Assembly: GCA_946699065.1 (NCBI GenBank)
Contig: CAMPDV010000189.1
Span: 62,001 to 126,000, forward strand
Direction: 5' to 3'
Origin: Loxodes magnus
Taxonomy: Eukaryota; Ciliophora; Karyorelictea; Loxodida; Loxodidae
DNA length: 64,000 nt
In this document: piece by piece, positions 47,275 to 59,395 of the stretch
How the letters are laid out: each line of letters opens with the position of its first letter
Position numbering within the stretch: the stretch's first letter is position 1
Program-made: the position numbers and the translations under genes
Notes under the pieces: model-generated
Database searches by the model: none
The model's input: the letters and a program-made list of their open reading frames with translations, nothing else
Told to the model about the DNA's origin: nothing

Positions 47275-49577
47275 CTGCGAGCTGTTTCTGTCCGTTCTGA
47301 GCTGGCCGTAGGACACCTGTGTTATTTTTTAACAGATGTACCGCCCCAGCCAAACTCCCCACCTAACGGTTTCTCCCACCCAGTTATATTGCTAGAAAGT
47401 TACTGCATGACAGTATAAGTAAAGTGACATTAGTAGTGGTATTTCAAGATCGCGGCTTCCCACTTATTCTACGCTTCCTATGCCACTCTACGCGCCAGAC
47501 TAGAGTCAATCTCAACAGGGTCTTCTTTCCTTGCTGATTATGCCAAGTCCGTTCCCTTGGCAGTGGCATCGCTAGGTAGTAGATAGGGACAGTAGGAATC
47601 TCGTTAATCCATTCATGCATGTCACTAATTAGATGACGAAGGCATTTGGCTACCTTAAGAGAGTCATAGATACTCCTACCGTTTACTCGCTCTTCGTTGA
47701 ATCTCATCACTTTGACTTTAAGCACTGGGCAGAAATCACATTGTGTTAACATATCACCTTCACAATGCTTTGTTTTAATTAAACAGTTGGATTCCTCCTA
47801 CCGCTCCAGTTCTGAGGTGGTCATTCGCCGCATGGCCGACCACCTTATGTCATGGCGACAAACTCCCACTTCCGTGAAAATTAAGTCAAACAATCCCTCC
47901 AGTGGAGATTTCTGCCTGGTCCTCAGAGCCAATCTTTCTCCCGAAGTTACAGATCTAATTTGCCGACTTCCCTTACCTACATTATTCTATTGACTAGAGG
48001 CTGCTAACCTTGGAGACCTGCTGCGGTACAGGAACGAATACTCCTATATATTATATGCCTCAAGTTTCATGGATCGTAGTTGGTGCTCCAGACAACACAT
48101 ACAGTTTACTACTCTTCCATACATCACGCCTCCCTCACTATAATGGATCCAGACACACATGTATATTAGACAGAAAAGACAACTCTCCCCCAACATATTA
48201 CAGCATATTGCGTCACCACTATGTAGTAAGTACCTATGTAGTAAGTATCTATGGAATATTAACCATATTCCCTTTCCCTCGTAAAGTTAGGATCGGGTTA
48301 CTCATAATACAGTGCGGTTCTCATGAAAACCTTCTCCATTTCAGTCTTCCAAGTTGGCATTGGAATACTTGCTACTACCACCAAGATCTGCACTAATACC
48401 TGCTCCATAACTCTTCACAGAATTACCTCCATGTAGATACTACACCCTCCTACACCAGAGGGCAGAGTATGGGCACCAGCCTTTCGCGACTTCCATTTTC
48501 AGGGCTAGTCCATTCTGTAGGTGAGTTGTTACACACTCCTTAGCAGGTTCCGACTTCCATGACTTCCGTCCTACTGTCTAAATGGATTAACGACTTTTCT
48601 TGCAGACGGGTTCTGTCGCCTTAACTCCGTTTCAGGTTGCCCTCATCGCCAGTTCTGCTTACCAGGATTGCCCCACTAGGGACATTTATGTCATGTCACG
48701 TTCAGTTATGAAACGTTACTACACCCATTTAAAGTTTGATAATAGGAGGAAGGAGTGACTCCTCTCGAACCTCTATTTATTGGCTTTACCGTATAACAAG
48801 AAAAGTCCCAGCTATCCTGAGGGAAACTTCGGAAGGAACCAGCTACTAGATGGTTCGATGAGTCTTTCGCCCCTATACTCAGGTCCACAGAGCGATTTAC
48901 AAGTCAGCACCTACACGAACCTTCAATCAGAATTTCCCCTGGCTTCGTCCTGCCCAAGCATAACTTACCATCTTTCAGGTCCCAGCCATTTCGCTTACTC
49001 TACTTACGGGTCTCTACTGATGGTAGAGATCACTTTCATTTCGCCTACACATTTTCATGCACAGACTCACGATATAGCTAGACTCCTTGGTCCGTGTTTC
49101 AAGACGGGACGATCTGTCCATTATATCCTTGCAATACTTCTTTTCAAAGCTTTGCTCAGATTTATTGTAGACGCACAGCTTCCTCCCCAACTATTTCAGG
49201 TCTTTTAACTCTCTTTCCAAAGTACTTTTCACTTTTCCCTCACGGTACTTGTGCACTATTGGGCTCTGGACGTATTTAGCCTTACGAAGAGTTTACCTCG
49301 CACTTTGGACAGCAATCCCAAGCTGTCCGATTTTTAGATAGTTTGGTTTTTAATCTAATTGAACCTCACGGGGTTATCACCCTCTATGACGTGTCATTCC
49401 TGACCAATTTGGTCAATCAATCCAACACCATTCCTCCCTAACTTTGATAATTCCGAAGATTTACAAGTGGGCTTTGACCGCTTCATTATCCGTTACTAAG
49501 GCCATCCTTGTTAATTTCTTTTACTCCGCTTATTGATATGCTTAAGTTCAGCGGGTTATTTTGCTCACCTCAAATCA
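47275..49577 (-). rRNA. 28S (LSU) rRNA, 3'-truncated, copy B
   Basis: Starts at ~49577 and stops at the same place as copy A, just after the GTTTGGCTGGGGCGG region. The peptidyl-transferase and sarcin-ricin regions are absent. It keeps ~70 nt near 48960-49030 that copy A lost, and has its own small insertions (a second CTATGTAGTAAGTA at ~48220-48250). The open frames on both strands here (for example 48010-48396 and 48780-49208) are rRNA shadows, not genes. Confidence 0.85.
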
Positions 49578-49647
49578 CAAATACATATACTCAGTTTTTT
49601 CACTTGGTAAGAGAATTCTTATTCACTTACATTTGTATTTTATATGA
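49578..49647 (-). other. ITS2, copy B
   Basis: Short spacer almost identical to copy A. Confidence 0.6.
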
Positions 49648-49794
49648 TACTGAAAGGAACATACTTTGAGTTTCCCCAAGGTGCTTGTTGCGTTGGGAAA
49701 CCTGATGACTCACGAAATCCTGCAATTCGCATTGAATTTCGTGCTTCGCTGCGTCCTTCATCGACGCCAGAGCTTAGGCATCTATTGTTGGGGC
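49648..49794 (-). rRNA. 5.8S rRNA, copy B
   Basis: Same diagnostic GATGAAGGACGCAGCGAA core and length as copy A, with a few substitutions. Confidence 0.85.
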
Positions 49795-49886
49795 TTTTGT
49801 TTTGTTTAGGTTTATATATTTGATAAAATGAAAAGCAGCATAAAGCTGTAAATAGATTTGGATTTTGTAATGTTTGATATTAATGT
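49795..49886 (-). other. ITS1, copy B
   Basis: Counterpart of 8848-8939. Confidence 0.6.
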
Positions 49887-50000
49887 TAATGATCCATCCG
49901 CAGGTTCACCTACGAATATCTTGTTACAACTTCTCCTCCCTCTAAGTGATAAGGTTCAATTAGCTTCCCTTTAGTCCGAGAGGTTCACCTGATTACTCGA

Positions 50001-50035
<35 letters not shown>

Positions 50036-50898
50036 TAGGGACTTAATCAGTGCAAGCTGATGACTTGCGCTTACTAGGAATTCCTAGTTGATGACCAAGA
50101 ATTGCAAGGGTCAATCCCAACTACGACGCAGTTACGAGGTTGCCGGAGTAGCTATACTTAGAAACTCATTGGTTAGTGCATTGTAGCGCGCGTGCGGCAC
50201 AGGACATCTAAGGGCATCACAGACCTGTTATTGCCTCAAACTTCCTCCAACTAAAAGCTGGAAGTCCCTCTAAAAAGTCAAATTCCTCGGATAGAAAGAG
50301 TCTATTTAGCAGGTTGAAGTCCCGTTCGTTATCAGAATTAACCAGACAAATCACTCCACCAACTAAGAACGGCCATGTACCACCCATAGAATCAAGAAAG
50401 AACTCTCAATCTGTCAATTCTTACTATATCTGGACCTGGTAAGTTTCCCCGTGTTGAGTCAAATTAAGCCGCAGGTTCCACTCCTTGTGGTGCCCTTCCG
50501 TAAATTCCTTTAAGTTTCAGTCTTGCGACCATACTCTCTCAAGAATCCAAAGACTTTGATTTCTCGGAAGGTGCAGAGGAGATTTATACGGTTTCCCCGA
50601 TCCCTAGTCGGCATAATTTATGGTTAAGACTAGGACGATATCTGATCGTCTAGGATCCCTTTACTTTCGTTCTTGATTAATGAAAGCATCCTTGTCAAAT
50701 GCTTTCGTAGTAGTTGGTTTTCAGTAAATCCAAGAATTTCACCTCTGACTACTGAGTACCAATGCCTCCAACTGTCCCTATTAAAGATAGTAGATAGTCT
50801 CGCAAAAAATAACCACGAGTATTATTCCAGCTGCGGTATTCAGACAGGAGCCTGCCTTAAACACTCTAGTTTCCTCAAGGTAAAGGGCCGCCAAAGAA
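49887..50898 (-). rRNA. 18S rRNA, 3' and central part, copy B
   Basis: About 1010 nt from the 3' end back past GAGGTGAAATTCTTGGATTT (~50740) to a GGAATAATA region near 50830-50898, then a break. About 170-200 nt of central 18S between this end and the 5' fragment type are found nowhere in the window. Confidence 0.9.
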
Positions 50899-51021
50899 AT
50901 TAAATAAAAACAACAGATTTAATAATAAGGAATAAAGCACTTTAATGTTAAAACAAATTGGAACAGCTTGAACGAGAAAACTATAAAAAATAATGGATCC
51001 AATTTATATGCAAGACTTATT

Positions 51022-51492
51022 ATGAACACTGATAATAAGAGTCCCAACATTGTAAGAAGATCTTAATAAAAAGAAGAATTTGAAGATTTCATTGGAGATA
51101 AAGAGCCTTACTATGGCGGACATTATAAACATCACAAGAAAAAAAATACTAAGAGATAGTCTTCAAATAATGGAAATCGAGATCTAAATTTTTCAAGAAT
51201 AAGATGAAAAAAACTGGGTGAAGTATGATTAAATAAGCACAGATATTAAAAGAAAACTGCAATAATTCCTACAAGAATCAAAATAGAGTGGTTGTATTTC
51301 AATGTAAATAGAGAAAAGAAATAAACAAACATAAATAAAACCAAAGGGAAATAAGAAAATTATGCAGCATTTGCAAAAATTGATGGTACTTATGACGAAA
51401 ATGTCCGCAGCAGGAGAAAAAATAAGAGCAATCTGAAGATCGATCTGACATAAGGCAATAATTTCTTTCCATCGAGGGATCGAAAGATCTGA
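51022..51492 (+). CDS. Unknown basic protein
   Basis: ATG at 51022: MNTDNKSPNIVRRSQQKEEF, GDKEPYYGGHYKHHKKKN, RDLNFSRIR-W-KKLGEV-W-LNKH, ENYAAFAKIDGTYDENVRSR, KIDLTQGNNFFPSRDRKI-TGA (51490), 156 codons. Rich in Lys, Arg, Asn and Gly, as in nucleic-acid-binding proteins, but no domain recognised. Lies 120 bp beyond the broken 18S and faces the minus-strand LINE. If 51490 is Trp, the frame runs on to a double TGA near 51735. Confidence 0.45.
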
Positions 51493-51659
51493 AGGAAAAA
51501 ATCAGATAGGAGCTTGAGTTCTATTAGAAAAAAGAGACTCCCATAAACTTTAAGATCTTTTTAATCTTCTAACCGGAAGATATACCTCATTTATACTTTA
51601 TTATTAAAAAAAATTAAATCTATAAATATAAATAACGTGATTCCACCATTACTATGTTC

Positions 51660-54600
51660 ACCAAAATTCAGAAGAAGAAACCAAATTTTACTGTTAATAA
51701 TAGTCTAAAAATGTTTTAGTTTTACCTGGCCTTCTTGATGATCATATGCTTATTCTATCTCCTCTTCCAACTATCTAGCGCTTGCTAATTTGAGAATTAA
51801 GGATCTATTTCTACTAATGAATCTTTCTGAAGTAGTTGCTTATTTATTATTACCTATTGTAGTCTTTTTTATCTTCCTTGTTTTTATTTCATCCGTGAAC
51901 TTTTTTTACGTTTCTTAGATCATATTCCAACTTAGTGTCAAGTTAGTCTCATTTACTTTTTTCTACTTTTAGTTTTTTCTTGTTAACAAGTACTTTGTAT
52001 ATTCAGATATGCTCACTTGAACTGACTCTTTAATTCTAATTTATTTTTCTATGGAAAGTGAGGGTTTTATTTAGATATCCCATTTTACTTTCTTTAGCAA
52101 ACTTTCGATAAAATCTTTGAACCTATTAAGATTTTTGTTCTTTCTATAATGATTTACTTCAGCTTTCAAACTCGTAATTTCCCCAGACTATTTTGATTAA
52201 GATTAATTTAATTAGCATTATATTTGTTTGTTTTTTCTAAGTTCTATTGTCTTTAGTTTTTATGCTAATATATCTCTTTCTTGTTAGTATTGTCCACATA
52301 TCTCAATTATGTGAAATTAATTTTCTACGCCATTTGAGCATAGTCTAAATATATCATTTTCTAAAAAGTTCTTAACTTTAAAGTCTATGCGGCCTACTGC
52401 ATTTGGCTCTAAGTCTAAACAAATAACAAATTTCCTATTTTCTGTGTTTGTTGTATCTTAAATTGGGTGGGCCTATAATAAATGATTCCATTAATTAACT
52501 TCTATACATGAAACTTGTTGTAATATCCTGTATGCGGTTTATTACTTCTACATTGATGTGAAATTTTATAGCTTCATTTAATATTAATTTGATCTTTTTT
52601 CATTTCATTCTTCCTAAACTATAATTCACCCATTGATTGCAGTTTATCAGAACTTTTAAAAATTAAATTTCAAATAGGATGTTGTTTTTTAGCAGATACA
52701 TTTAACATTCTACTGTTGATTCGAAATTTAATAGTAGTTTTTATCTGAATATTACATCTGTTATCATAAATAGAATTAAATTTTAGTAAACTGTAATTCG
52801 CATCTTAATATTTTCGTTTTATTTGCAGAAAGATCCATCTATTATCACTCTAAGGGATCTACGCCAAATTTTTTCTATTTTCTATTATTTTACCTATAGT
52901 TTCTTCAATGAATGGAATACATTAACTTCCATATCTGAAAATTTAGATAAAGCTTTTAGTATCATTTGCGCATTATATGGTGTAAAGCCTTCTTATAATG
53001 TGATTTAATAAAGGATTCATCTTTATGTCTTTTAACATTCAGTAATCCTAAACTCTAGATGTTTTTAGTGTAATATTTCCTCTTATATTCCGTGACCTAG
53101 ATACTTAAAAATATTTAAACTTTATATTTCCATATCAATTAATTTATTTCGTTTAGAGTGTCATATTATTTTCATTTCATAATAGTCATTTTTTTGTCAG
53201 CTATTGACAAGATGTAACTTTCAGCTCTTGTGTCTAATCTTCAATCTTTTTTTTACTTAGTCTGGCTAAACTATGTATGCTATGTCATCAGCATAGGCTA
53301 GTGCACCACAGTATCTTCGCATTGTATAATATTCTGTTTTTAGTTCTATTGCTACTCCAATATGATTTTCTTTTAGTTTGTTTAGAAGTATATTTATTAT
53401 AATATTGAAGATATTGGGGAAACATGTACAGCCTTATTTTACTCCTTTTTCTGTAATAAACTTATCCGAAAAGAGGTAATTTATTCTCAATTTAATGTCT
53501 TCTTCTCTGTATATTTCAGCAAGAAGTTTTATTAATTATTCTGGTACTCCTATTTCAAGCTTTGTCATATATCTTCCTTATAACTGATTTAAAAACTTTC
53601 ATTATATCAATAAAAATTAAAAATACTTCTTTATTGTTTTTATAAAGATACTCCTAGATAATTCTGAGGGTGAAAAATATGTTGAGCTTAAGATTTATTA
53701 GGCTTAAAACTGTATTATAATTCATCGTCAAGTCTAATAAGATATGATTTTAGTTATTCGAATATCCATAGATCTATAATATTTAGGATATGATTAATAA
53801 GGGAAATAGGTCTTCAATTCATCGGGTTAACTGTGTTTATCTTTTTTATGAATAAGTTTAATATATGATTCTTTTGCTCTTCTAGGAATATTTCCTGATT
53901 TTAATATTTCCCTATTAGCTGAGTTGTCCCCTTTATTAATTTTTACCCTCCAGAATTTATTGTACTTGATTTTATTTGATCTGGTCCTGTTGCTTTTCAT
54001 TGTGATAGATTTCTTATACATTATTTAATTTCTACCATTTTGATTTCTATTGGTTATTTATTTCTAAATTGATTTAGTAGATTTTTATTTCCATTCCTAT
54101 AGAAATTTTCTCAACTTGCCTTGAAGAGTTGGATATCTTCTTAATTTATTAGTATTCACGTTGCTATTTTTCCTCTTTTATATAATCTCTGCATATTCTT
54201 TCATGTGTCACTTAAGTTTCCTTTATTGACTGCATCTAGGAGAATAATAAATTGATTTCTATAATCTTTTTCATACCTTGTCTATATTCCTGTCTTATTT
54301 TGATCTCTCGTATTATATCTGGCTTATCTTATTAATCATTTTACTTTTATGACATGAGTTTTGAATTATTTTCTTAGTTGTTTCGGCATAGAAGTAGTAT
54401 GTCCACATATTAGAGCTGCGCCTTATTGAATTTATTCTTATAATTTGTCATAGAATTTTTCACAATTTTGATGAGAGAATTTGCTTATTTCCATATCTTC
54501 AACTCATTTATCGAATTTTTCTTATACCAATTTTTATTGAAGTTTTTAAAACTGATCTTTTTTTACTTTACTTAATCACTATTTTTTTACTATACATAAT

Positions 54601-55300
54601 ATTAGTCTGCCAGGTTAATGATTTCCTAATTTCCTGCTTTGATAGAATTTAGATTATATTATGTTGTGCGTAATGAATTGGTCTGTTAGACAGTAATCAA
54701 TCTTGATTCTACCTCTCCCTTATTACCGTGATATATGTTGGATCTTAATCTGGGTCTTTTCATGTCAGATTAAACTCTTGCATAAAATTCGATAGGTATC
54801 GTCCTACTACATTTTTTTTATTTGGTAAAGATTATGGCATATGAGCATTAAAATTCCCCATAATTAGTATTTAAAGCTCTAAATCGTTTGCTATATGAAT
54901 AAATTATCTTACGCCATCATAGAAAATACCCAGTTCTGTTTGATCTTAGGTTGTGGGTGCGTAGATGTTAATTATCGCTAGTCTACTATCAAGGCTTATA
55001 CTAATTATCTGCAACCCTAATATATTTCTGCTTAGTTAAGTCCATATACTTCATTTTTTTACTCTATTTATTCGTTTATCTCTAACGTAAAACGCCACAC
55101 TTTACTAGATAAATGCCTGCTTTTATGCTAGCTCTGAATCCGTAAAGATATAGGATGTCTTCGATTTGAGGTACATGAATCTCTTATCTGGACATAATGT
55201 GTATCTTATTTTCTTGGATGAATTGAAGTAATAATATTTTGTAAGGTCTTAATCCTCTTATATTGATGTTTGTAGATTTAGTTTTTCTTATTCTAATTAC
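51660..55300 (-). mobile_element. Non-LTR retrotransposon (LINE) ORF2, minus strand, best-preserved RT
   Basis: In order on the minus strand: endonuclease with HIMSRQEIHV (~55170), LAIINIYAPTTQDQTELG and GNFNAH (~54850); RT with KATGPDQI (~53995), SYIKLIHKKDKHSQ (~53835), FLIFIDIMKVFKS (~53600), GVKQGCTCFPNIFNI (~53435) and ALAYADDIAYI (~53285). The catalytic YADD is intact, unlike in the plus-strand LINEs. A C-terminal part of about 260 codons without TGA lies at 51700-52490 (FRLCSNGVENQFHIIEICGQ, zinc-knuckle-like). Some frame changes occur in the endonuclease, so activity is doubtful. Confidence 0.75.
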
Positions 55301-56400
55301 AACTGGTTAACCCCTATATTTATGTATGTCTAGTTATTTTTGATTGAATATAAGTGTTAATTTTGTGGTTATGGTTTTGTTGTATGTTATAGTGTTGATG
55401 ATTAAATGTATTATTAGGAATGTTTTTGTTTTGTTGAGTGTAGGTTATAAGGCATAATGTTGTAAGTTAAATAGTAATAATAATTGAATTATATGGGATA
55501 ATGTTTTTGAAGATAAGATTTGGAATAGTTAAAAGTAGTTAATGATATTGATAGTATTGATAGTATTTTGGTATGTTTTGTATTAGTAATAGAGTGTAAA
55601 TATTTGAGGAAGATGAATATAAAGTAATTTGAGAATGATAGTTAATGTTAATGATTTAAATGTATTCTATAATAATTTGAAATGTTTTTTGTATCTTATA
55701 TTTTATTATTTTTTTGTTTATAATATGTATCTAAAATTTTTTGGGTATATATAAGATTTTAAAGCATAATCTATTTTTACTTATGATTTTGAGTATGCAT
55801 AAAATAGAATGATTTTAAATAATACTTACTTTAAGAGAGCTATTAATAAAATGAATATTTATATTGGAATTATGTTTAACTTATTAAATGTGATTTACTA
55901 TTTAATTTGGAATTATAAACATTTTGGAGATATTTTTAGTAAATAGATAAAAAATTAAATCTAAATAAGAAAATTTTATTAATCAAATTAAATAGAAAAA
56001 AGATTCAAATCAACAACCTAGTTTAGTGCTTTTAACTTTTATATATATTACTTCAACCATTTCTCTTATTCTCTTTTCCCAATCAAACAGATTAAAATTC
56101 ACAAAAAACATTCAATTTTATATTTATACTCAAATTACCTAAATTTAGAGGCTTTAAGTCTATCATATAGGATAATTTAGCTAAATTCTTATAAAAATAC
56201 TAATTATTAACTAATATACAGTTAATCTTAGTAATTCTATTATAACTCTATTATTATTTAATATACATCAATATTTCCTATTTCTATTATCTTTTCTATC
56301 ACTAATCATTTTATCTCTATAAATACTAATTTCATTGTTTAACTAAGTCATTTCAATCACTAAGCTATTATACAAAAATAATTAAGCTTAGTTCAATTAA
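55301..56400. other. A+T-rich spacer, no gene seen
   Basis: G/T-rich in 55300-55650, then A+T-rich. No supported feature. Confidence 0.35.
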
Positions 56401-58026
56401 ATGAGATTAATGCTCTATAATCAAAATAATTATCCTTTTATTATTATTTAGCTAAAATATTTCTTCTCTATGTTAATAGATACTCACTAGATATTAAATT
56501 TAGGCTACACTAAAGGAGATATTTCCTCTGAGTCAATTGCATTTTTGAATTTCCATGCATATTGCAAATAAGTTTTATCTATCTCTACTATTTTTTTTAT
56601 TGGTATCTTAAGTTTATTTTACCTCCTTTATCGTATTAATTGTATACATCAAGCCCATATTAAAAGAGAGCTAATTATTTTTCATTTATATAATAACTGC
56701 TATTCTGAAACAAAATTCTGGTAGTAATTAAACAACAGAATATTAATATCCTATTCTTTTCCTAACTCATAGTAAGAATAATTTACATTCATCTGAGCTA
56801 AACTTTTATTAACTCTAGATCGTTTTCTTAATTACCATTCGATATTTCTTTTAGATCTTAACACTCATTCATTCTATATACTTCATGAGATGAAACTTTA
56901 TCTAATATTAACTATTGAACTTTTCTTTTTTGCTTTTATCTTCATCTACAATATATCCATTCTTATTATATCGTATTCTTAGATTCATGGAATTTTTCAA
57001 GGAATTCTGTATTTACTTGGATTCTAAAAAAGTTGTATACATAAGAAGTGGCTCATATTCCTGTAATCACAAGAACGATAATTTCATTAAAAACACTGCT
57101 AGTATAATATTAGTTACTTTAATCTATACTTTGAGACACTCCTATTGATAAGAACTCTTTTTATGATTCTTTCAATATTTACATTCTTCTGCTTCAGGAA
57201 CTCTTCTGACAATAAAAGTTCAGAAGCTATCAAATGCTCTTTAAATATTATGCTGTCTGAAACTGAGCATCATAAAAAAATTATTAAAGCAAGAGATAAA
57301 GATTCTATTACTTACAGCTCAAAAACATCTTTGTATTTTTATTATCGCTAACGTTATAAATTTCTAAGGATAAATCATATAACTCGTTATAGCTACAGTA
57401 TATGTCATATCGTATTAATTAGTAGCATTTTTCATGGCTTCTAGCAATAACTTATAATCATAACTGCTCACAACACACTTACCAAATTTAGTAATAGCTG
57501 ACACTCAGTAGCAATATTCATTTTCAACTCCCTGCTAATTTAGCATTCATAAAATCCATATTTTAGCTCATTATAAGAAATCTTAGTAGAAACTTATTAG
57601 CCATAGAAGAGTTTCAAAGTATTTTGTTACCTCATAAATACACTTAAAGTAAGGCTAATCCTTATTAATCTTTAACTTTATTAGATAGTCTTGTTGAGAC
57701 CTTAAGACACATCTTATAAATAACGCGTTCCTCCATTATAACATACAATCTAGGGATTATGAACTTAAAATTGAATTGCTAATTAGTTATCTTTTGAAAC
57801 CTCACACAGTAGTTATTTTTTAAAAATTTGGTTAGTTATTATAATAGAGGGGAAGTGACAGTTTAAATATAAGGATTACTATAATTAAATTGTATAATTT
57901 GGATTATCTTACTATGGTTATTAAATAGTGAGTAAATATTGGCTATTTACCTCTAGTAACTGGCACTGTGGGTATTATATTATGGTATTATAAGTATATG
58001 TGGAAATATTTAAGGTTTGTATATGA
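56401..58026 (+). CDS. Multi-pass membrane protein, unknown family
   Basis: ATG at 56401 opens one frame of 541 codons to TGA at 58024 if all three stop codons are sense. It starts MRLMLYNQNNYPFIII, then GYTKGDISSESIAFLNFHAY, a membrane helix (VLSISTIFFIGILSLFYLLY), further helices (LILTIELFFFAFIFIYNISI; LFMILSIFTFFCF), a charged stretch (SSDNKSSEAIKCSLNIML, ETEHHKKIIKARDKDS) and more hydrophobic segments. TGA codons (NS-W-HS, GL-W-TQN-W-IAN, GK-W-QF) fit Trp. Between ~56985 and 57100 another frame (FMEFFKEFCIYLDSKKVVYI) looks better; a 23-nt GT-AG stretch at ~57115-57137 would return it to the main frame, so short introns may be present. Confidence 0.5.
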
Positions 58027-58170
58027 TTTAAAATGATAGTTATATAGTATCTTAGTTTAGCATTTTGATATAATACTAATTGATATATTTTAAATAAAAT
58101 ACTAGGATTAGTTATAAGACTAGATTTATTCTAGATATACTGTAATTACAATATTAAAGTACTATTTATT

Positions 58171-58693
58171 TCAAATCTATAACTTATAAAAGATACTTTC
58201 TACTATCTCTATAATTCTTTCCTCTTCTTCATCACTCAGAAAATTTAAAACTTAAAATACGTGAAATTCTCCTTGAAATTTAGTGAGAATGGTGATGGTT
58301 GTCTGAATTATAACTGTTGTTAAATATGAACTTCTTATTAGAACTCTTGATTAGTGTAAATAAAGTAATTGATTTATACAATTTTCTGCAGGATATTAGA
58401 AAGATAGTAGAGGAAAGTAGTTATTTTAATAAGTTCTAAGTATAGGGAAATTACTAAAAAGCACAATCATTTCCTCACGATACCTTAAATTAAAGATCTA
58501 TAAACATTTACTTTTTCATCTAATTTGAGAAGTATAATCTTTCTCAGTCTATCTCATTAACTATTTAGGACTTAAAGATTTGAAGTCTACTATTTTATTT
58601 GCAATAAGTAAGCATCAAAATGCCAGTAATACCTAGTAGTATCACCTAATTAATAAGATACTATAATTTTTCTAAATACTTCTAATATAGCAT
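58171..58693 (-). CDS. Unknown protein with N-terminal membrane helix
   Basis: ATG at 58693: MLYQKYLEKLQYLINQ, helix VILLGITGILMLTYC, then KSQIVNEID-W-ERLYFSNQM, MFIDLQFKVS-W-GNDCAFQQ and FPYTQNLLKQLL; both TGAs fit Trp. This frame ends in tandem TGA TGA at 58234-58229. An alternative C-terminus in the +1 frame (KFQGEFHVFQVLNFLSDEEE, ending at TGA 58173-58171) is more acidic and could be joined by a ~31-nt intron. Convergent with the gene ending at 58026. Confidence 0.45.
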
Positions 58694-59395
58694 TGTAGCA
58701 TGATAATTAGTACTAAAACATAAAAAATTTAGCAGCCTTTACATATGCAAACTAACAGAGTAATTTAGAAAGGAATACTTATTGTAGGAGTAGTTAAAGT
58801 TCTCTATTTTGTATATTTTGTATATTTTGTGTATTTTAGAGAAATAAAGAATAGTAGTTAGTTAGGGTTATGTAATAATTAGGTTTGATAGTATGGTAAA
58901 TTTAGGGATTTGATGTATAGTAATATGATAATGTAGTGGTGTAATAATGTAGTGATGTGTAATAATTTGATGATAATAATTTAGTAAAGTTGGAATAAAG
59001 GTAATCTAAATGTTGATTATATTTGTAAAGATAAGTTTGTAGTTGGTATTGTTAGAGGATATACTAAATGTTTGAAGATAAAAGTAATGGGTAGAAGAAT
59101 ATAATATCTACTTATTTAGTAAAGCTATAGAAGTAAATAAGCAATAATATGATAGAGACTTTTTAGTATTTTCTTAAGCAATAAACTAGGAATAAATTAA
59201 ATAGCAGGTTTATTAGTAAGAAGGTTGATAGTAGAGATTGCTTAATTAAATATCAAATATTAACTGCAATTCTATTATTAGCACAGCTGTATTAAGTCAA
59301 ACTTTAAAATTGAGACTAAAAATAGAATGTTTTCAAAACTAGTAAATAACTCTTAGTTATTTAGCTAAGAAAATCTTGATGCTTAGTTTTGATGA
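58694..59395. other. Intergenic, A+T-rich
   Basis: Contains TTTTGTATATTTTGTATATT-type short direct repeats at ~58810-58835 and TAATAATGTAGTG-like repeats at ~58920-58970. No gene seen. Confidence 0.35.

Larger units (their letters stand above)
39325..50657. repeat. Segmental duplication copy B
   Basis: Direct-orientation counterpart of 1-9713, offset by about 39.3 kb at its start. Contains the same flank, WD40 gene and rDNA fragment. Differences: four motif copies instead of three, a >1-kb satellite, one fewer WD40 unit and independent rRNA indels. Homology to A ends in 18S at 50657. Confidence 0.85.

Noticed and set aside
46385..49279. Many open frames of 60-140 codons on both strands
   Set aside because: They lie within 18S/28S sequence and its spacer, where rRNA composition keeps frames open; no protein family is visible. 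The same applies to 5600-8332.
51040..51440. Possible WWE-like domain (NWVKYDQISTDIKRKL) in another frame
   Set aside because: The competing frame starting at ATG 51022 has far better composition and Trp-compatible TGAs; the WWE resemblance was a few residues only.
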